From Microbacterium sp. 8M (GTDB lineage Bacteria > Actinomycetota > Actinomycetes > Actinomycetales > Microbacteriaceae): 64,000 nucleotides of DNA. How positions within the stretch are numbered: position 1 is the first letter of the stretch; each line of letters begins with the position of its first letter. Both the position numbers and the translations under genes were made by a program. This document shows, one piece after another, positions 33,609 to 44,420 of this stretch. Below the pieces are notes generated by a model. That model was not told the DNA's origin. It saw nothing but the letters and a program-made list of their open reading frames with translations, and searched no databases. Where the stretch lies: positions 2,914,222-2,978,221 of the forward strand of contig NZ_LR733284.1 of the NCBI RefSeq assembly GCF_902506375.1. Direction: 5' to 3'.

Positions 33609-34756
33609 GAGACTCCCAACTGCCCCGAAAGGACCATGACGGCGGTTCCGCGCAGCACGATGTCGTCCTGCGCAGTGAGACGGATCACGAGATCGTCGAA
33701 GACGCCCTCCAGCGTGCGGGCGGTCAGCGTGCGGCGGGCGGCGTCGATGAGGGTGCCCGCGAGCAGGTCGGCCGGGCCGGAGAGCACGATCTCGGAGAGG
33801 TCGAGGGCGGCGACGATCGGGGCGATGGCCACGCCCAGCCGGACGCCTGACTCGCGCAGCAGGTCCTCCTCGGACGCGGGGTCCTCGGCGATGCGGGCGC
33901 GCAGGCCGGCCGCGTTCAGCCACGCCTCCAGGCAGCCGTCCTTGCCGCACGCGCACCGCGGACCGCCGTCGGTTCCGACGACGACGTGACCGATCTCGCC
34001 CGCCGCGAAACGGCTTCCGACGAGCGGCTGGCTGTCCGAGATGAGGCCCGCCCCGACGCCCCGACCGATCTTGATCAGCAGCATGTCGGGGCGGCCCTGG
34101 CCGAACGTGTACTCGGCCAGCACCGCGGCATTCGCGTCGTTGCGCACGAGCACCGGCAGGTCGAGCGCGGCGCTCAGCAGGCGCTCGAGGGGGAAGTCGC
34201 TCCACCCCAGATTCGGCGAGTTGAGCACCATGCCGTCGGGGCGGACGATGCCCGGCGCGCCGACGCCGACGCCGAGCACGGGAACAGTGGACAGCCCGAT
34301 CAGCTCCTCGGCGAGGGCGCGGACCGCCTCATAGGCGGCGGTCCCGCCCTCCGGCCGTGGAACCTCCCGGCGCTCGAGCACGACGCCGTCGAGGCTCATC
34401 AGCGCCCCCTCGAAGACGCCGGTGCCGGACAGGTCGAGGCCGACGATGCGGTGCCCCTCGCGATCGATGTCGATGAGGATGGGCGGCTTTCCCGGCCCGG
34501 TCGTCTCGCGGATCCCCCGCTCCACGACGATGCCGTCGTGGATGAACTCTCCCACGAGGTCGGAGATCGTGACGCGGGTGAGGCCGGTCTCGCGGGACAG
34601 GTCGGCGCGGCTCATCGCACCGGCGTGGTAGAGCGTCTGCAGCACGAGCGCGCGGTTGTGCCCGCGCGCGTGCTCGGGGAGCACCTTGGTGCTCGTGCGC
34701 AGCTTGCGCGCGGCGCCGAACCGGTGCGGGCTTGCGCCGCCGTTCTCCGTGCTCAC
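33605..34756 (-). CDS. ROK family transcriptional regulator of amino-sugar genes (NagC/XylR type)
   Basis: An N-terminal helix-turn-helix (NRALVLQTLYHAGAMSRADLS, then RETGLTRVTISDLVGE) is followed by a ROK domain with LDLSGTGVFEGAL and the zinc motif CACGKDGCLEAWL. Three starts are possible: TTG at 34822, GTG at 34780 and GTG at 34756. The TTG would place a clear palindromic operator inside the coding region, so I use the GTG at 34756 (GTGAGCACGGAG). It is first in the operon with the kinase and nagB, and probably responds to GlcNAc-6-P and regulates its own operon. Confidence 0.87.
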   Translation of the reverse strand: MSTENGGASPHRFGAARKLRTSTKVLPEHARGHNRALVLQTLYHAGAMSRADLSRETGLTRVTISDLVGEFIHDGIVVERGIRETTGPGKPPILIDIDREGHRIVGLDLSGTGVFEGALMSLDGVVLERREVPRPEGGTAAYEAVRALAEELIGLSTVPVLGVGVGAPGIVRPDGMVLNSPNLGWSDFPLERLLSAALDLPVLVRNDANAAVLAEYTFGQGRPDMLLIKIGRGVGAGLISDSQPLVGSRFAAGEIGHVVVGTDGGPRCACGKDGCLEAWLNAAGLRARIAEDPASEEDLLRESGVRLGVAIAPIVAALDLSEIVLSGPADLLAGTLIDAARRTLTARTLEGVFDDLVIRLTAQDDIVLRGTAVMVLSGQLGVS

Positions 34757-34789
34757 CGGACGACCCTGCTCATCCCTGACACCATGTTT

Positions 34790-34808
34790 GTTAGTAGACC
34801 TTACGAAC
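34790..34808 (-). promoter_or_regulatory. palindromic operator of the nag operon (ROK box)
   Basis: On the minus strand GTTCGTAAG-GT-CTACTAAC forms a dyad whose half sites read GTTCGTAAG and GTTAGTAG. It lies 34 bases before the chosen regulator start, in an AT-rich promoter. TTGATT (34817-34822) is a possible -35, which would place the operator over the -10. ROK repressors use such AT-rich dyads. Confidence 0.65.
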
Positions 34809-35046
34809 GGGGTGAAAATCAAGCCCTTTCACGCGGTCCGCGAGTCGGGGCTCTGCAAACGTTACCCGATCCGGGCGCTTCGCCGCCTTCCGCCCGCGCC
34901 GCGCCGCGCCAACGCGGATCCGAGGCCGCCGATCCGCCACCCCGAGCGCCCGAGGTGCTTCCGTTGCCGTTTTGTGATATGGCATCCCCTATCCTTGAAA
35001 GACTGACAACGTTCTGAAGCAGGGCTGAAGCAAGGGGGGTGTGCAC

Positions 35047-36531
35047 GTGACGGATCTGGCAACGGCAGCGGGGGCTCCGACCGAGGAGAACGCCATCGTC
35101 GACGGCACGGACGCGAACACGGTCGCGGAGACCGTGGGCGATGACGGCACGGGCGACCGCCCTGTCGAGTGGGCTCCGACCGACGAGCCGCCGAGGAAGA
35201 AGCGCCACATCGGGCGCTGGGTCGGCATCGGCCTCGGCGCGCTCGCGCTGGCGCTCGGCGCCGCCTCCACGATCCTGATCGCCCCGGGCACCGCCATCGC
35301 CGGCGTGCAGGTCGGCGGGATGACCCCGGGAGCCGCGGCCGAGGCCGTGAGCAATCACCTCAACAGCATGCACGTCACGCTCACCGGCGAAGGCGACGGC
35401 AAGCACGTCACCGGATCCGACCTCGGCGCGCGCATCGACGCGACCAAACTCGCCGACAAGGCGTTCGCCGAGCGTCCGATGTGGAACCTCACCAGCTGGA
35501 TGGGCGCACCGATCACCGCGCCGGTCACCCTCGACGACCGCGCCGCCGATCACGCGCTGCGCGCGCAGGTGCCGACGGTCTATCAGGACGCCGCCGACGC
35601 CGGCGTGACGTTCAACGGCACCGGCTATGTCACCACTCCCGCCAAGAACGGCTCGGGGATCGATCTGAAGGCGCTCGCCGCCGCGATCACCGGCGCGGCC
35701 GAGAAGGGCAGGAACTCGGTCTCGTTCGCCGCGGAGCCGGCGACCACCGCCCCGGCGATCAGCGACGAAGACGCCGCCGCGACGGCCGGCAAGCTCAACA
35801 CGCTGCTGTCCACCATCGGCTTCTATGTCGGCAACGAGCGCACCGTCCCGATCGACGCGGCGACCGCCTCGAAGTGGCTCAAGGTCGTCCCCGAGGACGG
35901 CAAGCTCACGATCCACGCCGACCAGGCGGCGATCCAGAAGTCCGTCGACGCACTTCCCGGGCTCGTCAACCGCGCTCCCGTCAACGCGACCAGCATCGTC
36001 GACTCCTCGGGCGAGGTGCTCGACGACCTCACCCCCGGCGTCACCGGACGCCAGCTGGGCGACGTCTCGGGTGCCGCCGCCGCGTTCGCGTCGCAGCTCG
36101 CCGAAGGGAACGGCAGCTTCGCGCTCCCGGTCAAGGACACCCCGTTCAGCTCCACCACCCTGCTGCGCAAGATCGACGTCAACCTCAGCACAGAGACGCT
36201 GACCGTCACGGAGAACGGCAACGTCGTCGACTCCTGGCTGATCTCCTCGGGCCGTGGCGACTTCGCGACGCACACGGGGTCGTTCACCGTGAATTGGAAG
36301 CTCGAGACCCAGAACATGGGCAACACCGACCTCACGAAGGCGCCGTACTACTACCAGCCGGACGTGAAGTGGATCATGTACTTCAACGGCGACGAGGCCC
36401 TGCACGGCGTCTACTGGCACGACAACTGGGGCAGCCCGATGAGCCACGGCTGCGTCGGCATGCCGGAGTGGCGCGCGGAGTGGCTGTTCGACTGGAGCCC
36501 GCAGGGCACCGAGGTGAACGTGCACTACTGA
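35047..36531 (+). CDS. L,D-transpeptidase (YkuD) with VanW-type peptidoglycan-binding domain (494 aa)
   Basis: Membrane-anchored cell-wall cross-linking enzyme that makes 3-3 links between peptidoglycan stems. A cytoplasmic Asp/Glu/Thr-rich tail (1-50) is followed by one membrane helix (WVGIGLGALALALGAAS). Then come two putative PG-binding/VanW-like segments (GVQVGGMTPGAAAEAVSNHL and similar) and the C-terminal YkuD domain with H of LHGVYWH and the catalytic C469 in SHGCVGM. AAGGGGGG lies 8 bases before the GTG at 35047; the GTG at 35041 is too close to it. It ends at a strong terminator facing icd. Confidence 0.9.
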   Translation: MTDLATAAGAPTEENAIVDGTDANTVAETVGDDGTGDRPVEWAPTDEPPRKKRHIGRWVGIGLGALALALGAASTILIAPGTAIAGVQVGGMTPGAAAEAVSNHLNSMHVTLTGEGDGKHVTGSDLGARIDATKLADKAFAERPMWNLTSWMGAPITAPVTLDDRAADHALRAQVPTVYQDAADAGVTFNGTGYVTTPAKNGSGIDLKALAAAITGAAEKGRNSVSFAAEPATTAPAISDEDAAATAGKLNTLLSTIGFYVGNERTVPIDAATASKWLKVVPEDGKLTIHADQAAIQKSVDALPGLVNRAPVNATSIVDSSGEVLDDLTPGVTGRQLGDVSGAAAAFASQLAEGNGSFALPVKDTPFSSTTLLRKIDVNLSTETLTVTENGNVVDSWLISSGRGDFATHTGSFTVNWKLETQNMGNTDLTKAPYYYQPDVKWIMYFNGDEALHGVYWHDNWGSPMSHGCVGMPEWRAEWLFDWSPQGTEVNVHY

Positions 36532-36551
36532 TCCGGATCCGATCCGGTCAT

Positions 36552-36591
36552 GACGAAGGGGGCGGGTGCCGCGGCACCCGCCCCCTTCGTC
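36552..36591. terminator. bidirectional terminator between L,D-transpeptidase and icd
   Basis: A perfect 40-bp palindrome beginning GACGAAGGGGGCGGGTGCC and centred on GC at 36571-36572 separates the two convergent genes. It could fold with an 18-bp stem in either transcript. Confidence 0.85.
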
Positions 36592-36598
36592 GTCCCGG

Positions 36599-38818
36599 TC
36601 AGACCAGGCCGTCGATGACCGCGTTGAGCGTGGCGGAAGGCCGCATGACCTTGGCCACGAGCGCCCCGTCCGGACGGTAGTAGCCACCGATCTCCGCGGG
36701 CTTGCCCTGCACCGCGAGCAGCTCCGAGACGATGCGCTCCTCGTCCGCCGCGAGCGCCGCCGCCACCGGCGCGAAGGCGGCGGCGAGCTCGGCGTCCTCC
36801 GTCTGCTTCGCCAGCTCCTGCGCCCAGTACAGCGCCAGGTAGAAGTGGCTGCCGCGGTTGTCGATCGTGCCCAGGGCACGGCCCGGCGAGCGGTCGTTCT
36901 CGAGGAACGTGCCGGTCGCGGTATCGAGCGTCTTCGCGAGGACCGCCGCCTTGGCGTTGCCGGTGCGGTCGGCGTAGTGCTCGAGCGACGCGGCGAGGGC
37001 GAAGAACTCGCCCAACGAGTCCCAGCGCAGGTAGTTCTCCTCGACGAGCTGCTGCACGTGCTTGGGCGCGGATCCGCCCGCGCCGGTCTCGAACAGTCCG
37101 CCGCCGGCGAGCAGCGGGACGATGCTCAGCATCTTCGCGCTGGTGCCGACCTCGAGGATCGGGAAGAGGTCGGTGAGGTAGTCGCGCAGCACGTTGCCCG
37201 TGACCGAGATGGTGTCCTCGCCCTTGCGCATCCGGGCGAGCGAGTAGCGCGTCGCCTCCTCGGGGGTGAGGATCTCGATCGTGAGACCCGTCGTGTCGTA
37301 GTCCTTGAGATACTCGGTCACCTTCGCGATGAGCGCGGCGTCGTGCGAGCGGGCGGGGTTCAGCCAGAACACGGCGGGAGCGCCCGTGGCGCGCGCACGG
37401 CTCACGGCGAGCTTGACCCAGTCGCGCACCGGGACGTCCTTCGTCTGCGTGGCACGCCAGATGTCGCCCTTGTGCACCTGGTGCTCGAGCACGACCTCGC
37501 CGGACGACGTCACGACCTGGACGGTGCCGTCCGCGGTGATCTCGAACGTCTTGTCGTGGCTGCCGTACTCCTCGGCGGCCTGCGCCATGAGCCCGACGTT
37601 GGGGACGGTGCCGATCGTGGCCGGGTCGAGCGGACCGTTCGCGATCACGTCTTCGATGGTCGCCTGGTACACGCCGGCGTACGACGAGTCCGGGATGACC
37701 GCGAGGGTGTCGTCCTCGCCGCCGTCCTTGCCCCAGAGCTTGCCGCCGTTGCGGATCAGCGCGGGCATCGACGCGTCGACGATGACGTCGCTGGGCACGT
37801 GCAGATTGGTGATCCCCTTGTCGGAGTTCACGTAGCTCAGGCGCGGTCCGTTCTCGATCGCGCGGGTGAAGGCCTCGGCGATCTCCTCGCCGCCTTCGAG
37901 ACCGGAAAGGCCCGCCAGGATGGATCCGAGCCCGTCGTTCGCGGTGAGGCCCGCGGCGGCGAGCTGCTCGCCGTACTGGTCGAAGACGTCCTTGAAGTAG
38001 GCGCGCACGACGTGACCGAAGATGATCGGGTCGGAGACCTTCATCATCGTCGCCTTGAGGTGCACGGAGTACAGCACGTCCTCCGCCTTCGCCTCGGCGA
38101 GCGTCTCGGCGAGGAACGCGTCGAGCGCCGCGGCGTTCAGGAACGTCGCGTCGACGATCTCGCCGGGGAGCACCTTGAGGTTCTCCTTGAGCACGGCGAC
38201 CTGTCCGTCCGCAGACACGTGCTGGATCGTCAGCACGTCGTCTGCGGGCGAGACCCAGCTCTTCTCGTTCGCCTTGAAGTCGTCGTGGCCGAGGGTCGCG
38301 ACGTGCGTCTTGGATCCCTCGCCGAACGCCTTGTTGCGGTGCGGGTGCTTCTTCGCGTAGTTCTTCACGGCGAGCGGGGCGCGGCGGTCGCTGTTGCCCT
38401 CGCGCAGCACGGGGTTCACGGCAGAGCCTTTGATGCGGTCGTACCGGGCGCGGATGTCCTTCTCCTCGACCGTGGTCGCGTCGTCCGGGTAGTCGGGGAC
38501 GTCGAAGCCCTTCTGCTGCAGCTCGGCGATGGCCGCCTTCAGCTGCGGGATGGACGCAGAGATGTTCGGCAGCTTGATGATGTTCGCCTCGGGCGTGGTC
38601 GCGAGACCGCCGAGCTCGGCGAGCGCATCGCCCACGGCCTGACCGGCGCTCAGGCGCTCGGGGAACGCGGCCAGGATGCGACCGGCGAGCGAGATGTCGC
38701 GGGTCTCGATGTCGACGCCCGCCTGGTGGGCGAAGGCCTGGACGATCGGCAGCAGCGACGCCGTGGCCAGCGCCGGCGCCTCGTCCGTGTAGGTGTAGAT
38801 GATGGCGTCGTCGGTCAC
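36599..38818 (-). CDS. icd: NADP-dependent isocitrate dehydrogenase, monomeric type (739 aa)
   Basis: TCA-cycle enzyme converting isocitrate to 2-oxoglutarate with NADPH formation. The 739-residue length and sequence blocks ([59 protein letters not shown]) identify the monomeric IDH family found in many actinobacteria, distinct from the dimeric 45-kDa enzyme. The serine in REGNSDRR region and VIPDSSYAG belong to the substrate/NADP sites. It is monocistronic. Confidence 0.97.
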   Translation of the reverse strand: MTDDAIIYTYTDEAPALATASLLPIVQAFAHQAGVDIETRDISLAGRILAAFPERLSAGQAVGDALAELGGLATTPEANIIKLPNISASIPQLKAAIAELQQKGFDVPDYPDDATTVEEKDIRARYDRIKGSAVNPVLREGNSDRRAPLAVKNYAKKHPHRNKAFGEGSKTHVATLGHDDFKANEKSWVSPADDVLTIQHVSADGQVAVLKENLKVLPGEIVDATFLNAAALDAFLAETLAEAKAEDVLYSVHLKATMMKVSDPIIFGHVVRAYFKDVFDQYGEQLAAAGLTANDGLGSILAGLSGLEGGEEIAEAFTRAIENGPRLSYVNSDKGITNLHVPSDVIVDASMPALIRNGGKLWGKDGGEDDTLAVIPDSSYAGVYQATIEDVIANGPLDPATIGTVPNVGLMAQAAEEYGSHDKTFEITADGTVQVVTSSGEVVLEHQVHKGDIWRATQTKDVPVRDWVKLAVSRARATGAPAVFWLNPARSHDAALIAKVTEYLKDYDTTGLTIEILTPEEATRYSLARMRKGEDTISVTGNVLRDYLTDLFPILEVGTSAKMLSIVPLLAGGGLFETGAGGSAPKHVQQLVEENYLRWDSLGEFFALAASLEHYADRTGNAKAAVLAKTLDTATGTFLENDRSPGRALGTIDNRGSHFYLALYWAQELAKQTEDAELAAAFAPVAAALAADEERIVSELLAVQGKPAEIGGYYRPDGALVAKVMRPSATLNAVIDGLV

Positions 38819-39016
38819 CGGGGTCTCCGTTTCACGCAGGAAGGGTTTCAGACAGCGGCCCCGCGCCGATGATCACGCGGGGAAACGCACAGGATTTGTC
38901 TCGAGACCAAGATACCTGCCGCGGCTCTCGCGCGTGGATCCTGCGGACCCTCGATCACCGCAGGTGAACTTCTGCCCACGTTTCGACGACACCCCGCGCG
39001 CGGGCCGTCCGTGGTT

Positions 39017-39022
39017 TAGCCT
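39017..39022 (+). promoter_or_regulatory. -10 box TAGCCT of a leaderless mRNA
   Basis: TAGCCT lies 6 bases before the ATG at 39029, with no Shine-Dalgarno between. Confidence 0.6.
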
Positions 39023-39028
39023 TGGTCC

Positions 39029-39481
39029 ATGACGGAACTGCGACTGGTCGAACTGTCCGCGGCGACGATCGTCGCCGTCAACAACCTCTCCCTCAAGCCC
39101 GGGCAGGAGCAGTACCTCGCGCCGGTGTCCTACGGGATCGCCGCGACCGTCATGAACCCGCAGACAAGCTGGCAGCGCGTCGTGCTGGACGGCGACGAGG
39201 TCGTCGGCTTCGTCAGCGCCAACTTCGACCACGATGCCCTCGAGGAGCATTTCCGCTCCGTGCTGTGGCGCATCAACGTCGACGCGGACGATCAGGGACG
39301 CGGCATCGGCCGCTTCGCCGTCGAGAGCCTGGTCGAGGAGGCGCGCAAGCGCGGCTTCGAGCATGTGAACGTGATCTACGAGGCCGGAGATGAAGGTCCC
39401 GAGGCCTTCTTCCAGCGCGTGGGCTTCACTCCGGTCGGCGAGACCGAATACGGCGAAGTGATCGCGGAGATCCGTTTCTGA
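39029..39481 (+). CDS. GNAT family N-acetyltransferase, diamine acetyltransferase-like (150 aa)
   Basis: A single GNAT domain. The acetyl-CoA loop is seen in INVDADDQGRGIGRFAVESL (Q-GRGIG), and the C-terminal VNVIYEAGDEGPEAFFQRVGFTPVGE is typical of the BltD/PaiA-like polyamine acetyltransferase branch. It likely acetylates a polyamine or other amine; the substrate is inferred from resemblance only. It is divergent from icd and appears monocistronic. Confidence 0.85.
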   Translation: MTELRLVELSAATIVAVNNLSLKPGQEQYLAPVSYGIAATVMNPQTSWQRVVLDGDEVVGFVSANFDHDALEEHFRSVLWRINVDADDQGRGIGRFAVESLVEEARKRGFEHVNVIYEAGDEGPEAFFQRVGFTPVGETEYGEVIAEIRF

Positions 39482-39649
39482 CACCTGCTGAGGCGGGTTG
39501 CACAGTACGCTGAGATCGGCGGCGGGGTTTCGAATCCCCTCCCCCATCGAAGCCCCGTCGTCTTCAGTATCGTCGCGCATCACCCGGTGTCGCCCGCACA
39601 TCGGCACCGCCCCGGCAGCCGACTGTCGACGGTCCTCCGCCGCCCGCCC

Positions 39650-40492
39650 TCACCCTCGGCGCTTCGGGCCCCGGTCGCGGGAGTTCCAGGCCGCCACCCA
39701 CGACACCGCCGCGTCCGTCGCCCGGTCCAGGGCGTCGGCCGACAGGGCGATCGCCTGCTGAGCGGCGTCCTGCCATCCGCCGGCCCGTGCCGCCCGCTCG
39801 CGCTCACGCACCGGGTCCCGCCCCTCGGCTCGCGCCCGCGCGTCCGCCTCGGCGACCTCGAACGCTCGCTGCAGCCGCTCCACCGCGTCACGGTAGACGC
39901 CGAACTCCGCAGGGCTGATCCGCGAGGTCGAGGCCGGCCGGGCGTCGCGGGCCTCCGCCATCGCCGTCAGGAACGCGCTGGTCGAGGGATCCCGCGCGTC
40001 GCCCATCGCCGGGTACGCGAGCAGCAGACCGGGGTCGGTCTCGTACGCCATCCATCGGGTGAGCACGGCGTCGTGGGCGGCCATCGTGCGCGGCAGCGGT
40101 CGACGCTGCGGGTCCGCCCCGAGTGCCAGCTCGGCACGCGCGGCCTCGAGGCGGGCGCGGCGGGCGCGCACCGCGGCCGCGGCCGCCCTCGACGCCTGCT
40201 CGGCCTCGCGGGCCCTGCGGCGGGCTTCGGCGACCGCCGCGGCGCCGGTCGCTCCCGCCGCCCTGCCCGCCAGCAGCCCGGCGAGGTCGGCCCGGGCGAC
40301 GCGGACGGCGACCCGCGCCTCGTTCGCCTGGCGCAGGGCGTTCTGCAGATCGAGCCGCGCCGCGTCGTATCCGAGACGTCGCCCGCCCGATGAGAGCCTG
40401 CGCCGCACGCCGGACACGCTCACGACCGCCCCGCCGGCGACGACCGGCGCGACCCACCAGAACTCCGCGGCCGCGGCCCAGAACGGATCCAC
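39650..40492 (-). CDS. hypothetical membrane-anchored coiled-coil protein (280 aa)
   Basis: One N-terminal hydrophobic helix (FWWVAPVVAGGAVVSVSG) is followed by a long Ala/Arg/Glu-rich helical region (about residues 45-125), likely coiled coil, and a second helical part with DAVERLQRAFEVAEADARA. I do not recognise the family. The GTG start is supported by TAGGCT 6 bases upstream, giving a leaderless mRNA. The GAGGA between them touches the GTG and cannot act as a normal ribosome site. Confidence 0.7.
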   Translation of the reverse strand: MDPFWAAAAEFWWVAPVVAGGAVVSVSGVRRRLSSGGRRLGYDAARLDLQNALRQANEARVAVRVARADLAGLLAGRAAGATGAAAVAEARRRAREAEQASRAAAAAVRARRARLEAARAELALGADPQRRPLPRTMAAHDAVLTRWMAYETDPGLLLAYPAMGDARDPSTSAFLTAMAEARDARPASTSRISPAEFGVYRDAVERLQRAFEVAEADARARAEGRDPVRERERAARAGGWQDAAQQAIALSADALDRATDAAVSWVAAWNSRDRGPKRRG

Positions 40493-40498
40493 TCCTCG

Positions 40499-40504
40499 AG
40501 CCTA
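40499..40504 (-). promoter_or_regulatory. -10 box TAGGCT of a leaderless mRNA
   Basis: On the minus strand TAGGCT is followed by CGAGGA and then the GTG start codon at 40492, the classical leaderless spacing. Confidence 0.65.
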
Positions 40505-40579
40505 CCGATCGACCTCATGCCCCTCGCTCCCCCATCACGCCGCACCCCCGGTCCGGGGGAACGAGTCCGGCCCTCCTCG

Positions 40580-42388
40580 TCAGACGAGGGTCTGCTGCCA
40601 GGCGGCATGCAGCTGCGCGAACTTGCCGGTGCCGGCGATGAGCGCGGCGGGGGCGTCGTCCTCGATGATGCGGCCGTGCTCCATCACCAGCACCCGGTCG
40701 GCGATCGCCACCGTGGAGAGGCGATGCGCGATGATGATCGCGGTGCGGTCGGCGAGCAGCGTCTGCAGCGCGTCCTGGATCAGCCGCTCCGACGGGATGT
40801 CCAGCGAGGCGGTCGCCTCGTCGAGGATCAGCACGGCGGGGTCCGCCAGGAAGGCGCGCGCGAACGAGATCAGCTGCCGCTGCCCCGCCGAGACGCGGCC
40901 GCCGCGCTTGTTCACATCGGTCTCGTATCCGTCGGGGAGCGACTCGATGAACGCGTCCGCGCCCACCGCACGCGCCGCCGCGCGGACCTCGTCCATCGTC
41001 GCGTCGGGCTTGCCGAGCGCGATGTTGTCGGCCACCGTGCCGCTGAACAGGTACGCCTCCTGCGTGACCATGACGATCGCGCGACGCAGATCCTTCGGGT
41101 GCAGATCGCGCAGATCCACGCCGTCCAGCGTCACGGAACCGGCGGTGGGGTCGTAGAAGCGCGACACCAGCTTGGCCAGGGTGGACTTCCCGGCCCCCGT
41201 GGTCCCCACGAGCGCGATCGTCTGCCCCGCCGGGATGTCCAGCGTGAAGTCGGGCAGGATCACCCGATCAGCCGCGTAGCCGAACCGGACCCCGTCGAAG
41301 CGCACGTGTCCCTTGGCCTCCCACAGATCGACCGGTGCGGCCGGATCCGGAACCGTGGGCACCTCCTCCAGCACGCCGGAGACCTTCTCCAGCGCCGCCG
41401 TGGCGGACTGGAACGAGTTCAGGAACATCGCGATCTCCTGCATGGGTGCGAAGAAGTTGCGCACGTACAGGACGGCGGCGAGCAGGATGCCGACCTGGAT
41501 CTGGCCCTCCGCCATGCGGACGCCGCCCCAGACCACGACCACGCCCAGGGTGAGCGCGGCGACCGCCATGAGGCCGGGTTCGAACGTGCCGAACAGCAGC
41601 ATCGAGCGCCGGTTCACGTCGCGGTAGTCGCCGGCGACCTCCTGGAAGGAGACGTCGTTGCGGGGCTCCTTGCGGAACGCCTTGACGGCGCGGATCCCGG
41701 TCATGGTCTCGACGAACTGCACGATCACCTTCGCGCTGATCACCCGCGACTCGCGGTACACGAGCTGCGAGCGCTGGTAGAACCAGCGCATCAGGTACAC
41801 CAGTGGGATCCCGGCGAGCACGAGCACCACACCCGACTGCCAGTCCACGAGCACCAGCGCGATGAACGTGAACACCCCGTAGAGCAGACCCGAGACGAGC
41901 TGGTTGAGCCCGCCGTCGAGGAGCTCGCGGATCGAGTCGAGGTCGCTCGTCTGCCGGGAGATGATCCGCCCCGACGTGTAGCTCTCGTGGAACTCGAGGC
42001 TGAGCCGCTGCGTGTGCAGGAACATCCGCTTGCGCAGGTCCAGCAGCACCGCCTGCGTGATGCGCGCGGTGAGCACCGCGTACCAGCCGATGAGCGCGGA
42101 TCCGAGCGTGCCGACGACGAGGTACACGACGCCGACCGCGACGGTCGGGATCCAGTCCGCGTGCTTCAGCACGGCAGGAAGGGCGGTGTTCAGGCCGTAG
42201 GCGACGAGCGCCGGGCCCGCCACCTGCGCGGCCGTCGAGATCACCAGCACCAGCGCGGTGAAGGTGATCTGCACCTTGAGCGGCGCGATCAGCGACCCGA
42301 ACAGCCGCAGCGAACGGCGACGGATCGCCCTGCTCTCCTCGCGCGTCAGATCGGAGCGGTCCTCGTCCTGTGTTCCGACGACACTCAT
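40580..42388 (-). CDS. ABC exporter half-transporter, catalytic subunit (602 aa)
   Basis: Six-helix exporter membrane domain (about residues 30-320) fused to an ATPase domain. Walker A is GTTGAGKST, and Walker B with the catalytic glutamate is [11 protein letters not shown] (E524). The H-loop is IIAHRLST. The ABC signature is degenerate (VSAGQ instead of LSGGQ). The partner encoded just upstream has the reverse defect, so the two form a heterodimeric exporter of the TM287/288, LmrCD type with one active and one degenerate site. It probably exports a drug, lipid or peptide. ATGA overlap with the partner gene. Confidence 0.92.
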   Translation of the reverse strand: MSVVGTQDEDRSDLTREESRAIRRRSLRLFGSLIAPLKVQITFTALVLVISTAAQVAGPALVAYGLNTALPAVLKHADWIPTVAVGVVYLVVGTLGSALIGWYAVLTARITQAVLLDLRKRMFLHTQRLSLEFHESYTSGRIISRQTSDLDSIRELLDGGLNQLVSGLLYGVFTFIALVLVDWQSGVVLVLAGIPLVYLMRWFYQRSQLVYRESRVISAKVIVQFVETMTGIRAVKAFRKEPRNDVSFQEVAGDYRDVNRRSMLLFGTFEPGLMAVAALTLGVVVVWGGVRMAEGQIQVGILLAAVLYVRNFFAPMQEIAMFLNSFQSATAALEKVSGVLEEVPTVPDPAAPVDLWEAKGHVRFDGVRFGYAADRVILPDFTLDIPAGQTIALVGTTGAGKSTLAKLVSRFYDPTAGSVTLDGVDLRDLHPKDLRRAIVMVTQEAYLFSGTVADNIALGKPDATMDEVRAAARAVGADAFIESLPDGYETDVNKRGGRVSAGQRQLISFARAFLADPAVLILDEATASLDIPSERLIQDALQTLLADRTAIIIAHRLSTVAIADRVLVMEHGRIIEDDAPAALIAGTGKFAQLHAAWQQTLV

Positions 42389-44292
42389 GCCTGCACCTCC
42401 TCTGCTTCGATGCGGTTCTCGTCCGTGGGGGATGGCGTCCCTTCGTCCTGCTCAGGGGCCGGCGCGGCGACGACCGGGATGGCCCCGGTGCGCGCCGCCT
42501 CCTCCGCCTCGAGACTCGAGATCACGTGGCGGTAGTGCGCGCTCGTGCGCAGCAGCTCCGAGTGCGTGCCGACCGCCGTCACCTTGCCGTTCTGCAGCAG
42601 CGCCACGCGGTCCGCGAGCGCCACGGTCGAGGGCCGGTGCGCCACGATGAGCGCGGTCGTCTCGGCGAGCACGTGCCGCAGCGCCTCTTCGACGAGGGCC
42701 TCGGTGTCGACGTCGAGTGCCGACAGCGGGTCGTCGAGCACCAGCACCTTCGGCTTCGCCGCGACGGCGCGCGCCAGAGCCAGCCGCTGGCGCTGCCCGC
42801 CGGACAGGCTCAGGCCCTCCTCGCCGATCATCGTCTCGACGCCCTCGGGGAGCGTGTCCACGAATCCGGCCTGCGCGACCTCGAGGGCCTCGCGGAGCAC
42901 CCGCTCGGCCTCGGGGCTGTGGATGTCGAGATCCGCCCGGCCCAGCAGCACGTTCTCGCGCACGGTGGCCGAGAACAGGGTCGCATCCTCGAACGCCATG
43001 GCGATGTGGGTGCGCAGCTCGGCCAGGCTGAGATCGCGCACGTCGACCCCGTCGAGCGTCACGCGCCCGCCGGTCACGTCGTACAGGCGCGTGGGCAGGG
43101 TCGTGAGCGTGGTCTTGCCGGATCCGGTGACGCCGACGAGCGCCATGGTCTCGCCCGGGCGGAGGACCAGGTCGATGCCGTCGAGCAGGTCGCGCTCGTG
43201 CGGGCGGGCGTCCTGGTAGCGGAACCGCGCGCCCTCGAACGCGAGCTCGCCGCGCGGCTCGGTGATCGTGACCGGCTTCTCCGGATCCGTGATCGTGTTC
43301 TGCTCGTCGTAGATCTCGAACACGCGGTCGGTGGCCGTGCGCGCGTCCAGCATGAAGGAGAACAGGAAGCCGATCGACTCGATCGGCCAGCGCAGCACGG
43401 TCGCCATCGCGAAGTACGCGAACAGCTCGGGCGCCGTCAGCGCGCCCTGCGCGATCAGCCAGATACCGGCGACCAGGTTCAGCGCGAACGCGATCTCCGG
43501 CATGAGCACGAGCCAGAACCAGATCCACCCGACCGACCGGGCCTTGCTGAGCTCGGTCTCGCGCAGGGACTCCGCCTGGCGCGCGAACTTCACCAGGGCG
43601 TGCTTGCCCCGGCCGAACGCCTTGAGCACGCGGATGCCGTGCACGCTCTCCTCGACGCTCGTCGCGAGGTCGCCGGCCTGATCCTGGCTGCGGCGCGTGA
43701 GCACGCCGTAGCGCTTCTCGAACAGGAAGCCGGAGATCCACAGCGGCACCGCGGTGAGCAGGAAGATCGTGCCGAGCAGCCAGTGCCAGCGGAACAGCAG
43801 CACCGCGCCGATGAGCATGGTGAGCAGGTTGACCACCAGCAGCACGAGGCCGAAGGCCAGCCAGCGGCGGATCAGGCCGATGTCCTGCATCATGCGGCTG
43901 AGCAGCTGACCCGACTGCCAGCGGTCGTGGAAGGCGACCGGCAGTCGCTGCAGGTTCGAGTAGAGCTGCGTGCGCATGCGGTACTCGACCTGGGTGGCCG
44001 GGTTGAGCACGAACTGCCGGCGCAGCCACACCATGAGCGCCTCGCCGAGGGCGAGCACCGTGACGGCGACCGCACCCCAGATGATGGCGCCGATCTCGCC
44101 GGTGGCGATGGGGCCCTCGAGCACCACCTGCAGCAGCAGGGGGACGCAGAGGGCGATCACGGCCGCAGCGAGCGCGGAGACGCCGCCGCCGACGAGGCGC
44201 CAGGCGACCGGCTTGACGAACGGCGCGAGGCGCGCGAGCGCGCGGGGCGTGGACAAGGTGGAGGCGGAGGAGGACGAGGATTCTTCAGACAT
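42385..44292 (-). CDS. ABC exporter half-transporter, degenerate-site subunit (635 aa)
   Basis: Same exporter architecture. Walker A is GVTGSGKTT and the signature [14 protein letters not shown] is intact, but the Walker B glutamate is replaced by aspartate ([13 protein letters not shown]521). The H-loop histidine is kept (IVAHRPST). The Asp variant marks the degenerate-site subunit of heterodimeric exporters. The C-terminal tail (about 30 residues, acidic and Pro-rich) is partly encoded by a CCCTTCGTCCTGCTCAGGGG sequence resembling the genome's dispersed repeat. It is first in the two-gene operon, with a leader of about 250 bases holding a short ORF. Confidence 0.92.
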   Translation of the reverse strand: MSEESSSSSASTLSTPRALARLAPFVKPVAWRLVGGGVSALAAAVIALCVPLLLQVVLEGPIATGEIGAIIWGAVAVTVLALGEALMVWLRRQFVLNPATQVEYRMRTQLYSNLQRLPVAFHDRWQSGQLLSRMMQDIGLIRRWLAFGLVLLVVNLLTMLIGAVLLFRWHWLLGTIFLLTAVPLWISGFLFEKRYGVLTRRSQDQAGDLATSVEESVHGIRVLKAFGRGKHALVKFARQAESLRETELSKARSVGWIWFWLVLMPEIAFALNLVAGIWLIAQGALTAPELFAYFAMATVLRWPIESIGFLFSFMLDARTATDRVFEIYDEQNTITDPEKPVTITEPRGELAFEGARFRYQDARPHERDLLDGIDLVLRPGETMALVGVTGSGKTTLTTLPTRLYDVTGGRVTLDGVDVRDLSLAELRTHIAMAFEDATLFSATVRENVLLGRADLDIHSPEAERVLREALEVAQAGFVDTLPEGVETMIGEEGLSLSGGQRQRLALARAVAAKPKVLVLDDPLSALDVDTEALVEEALRHVLAETTALIVAHRPSTVALADRVALLQNGKVTAVGTHSELLRTSAHYRHVISSLEAEEAARTGAIPVVAAPAPEQDEGTPSPTDENRIEAEEVQA

Positions 44293-44420
44293 GGTTCTCA
44301 GCAGTGACGTATCGCATCAGGGGATGGCAGGGGACGAGAAGGAGCGGATGCGATGCATCCGTGCGATGAGCGGCCGGTGTCTTTCGACGGCACCGGGGCC
44401 GGAGGAGGAACCGGAGCGGT

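Noticed and set aside
36445..36465. SHGCVGM in the L,D-transpeptidase differs from the often-cited SHGCxR form.
   Set aside because: The residue after the hydrophobic position is variable in the family (R, N, S, G). The catalytic cysteine and histidines are intact, so it is not an inactivating change.
39524..39539. GGGGTTTCGAATCCCC resembles the T-arm of a tRNA or tmRNA.
   Set aside because: The loop is one base too long, and no acceptor, D or anticodon arms can be built upstream or downstream. It is at most a small hairpin after the GNAT gene.
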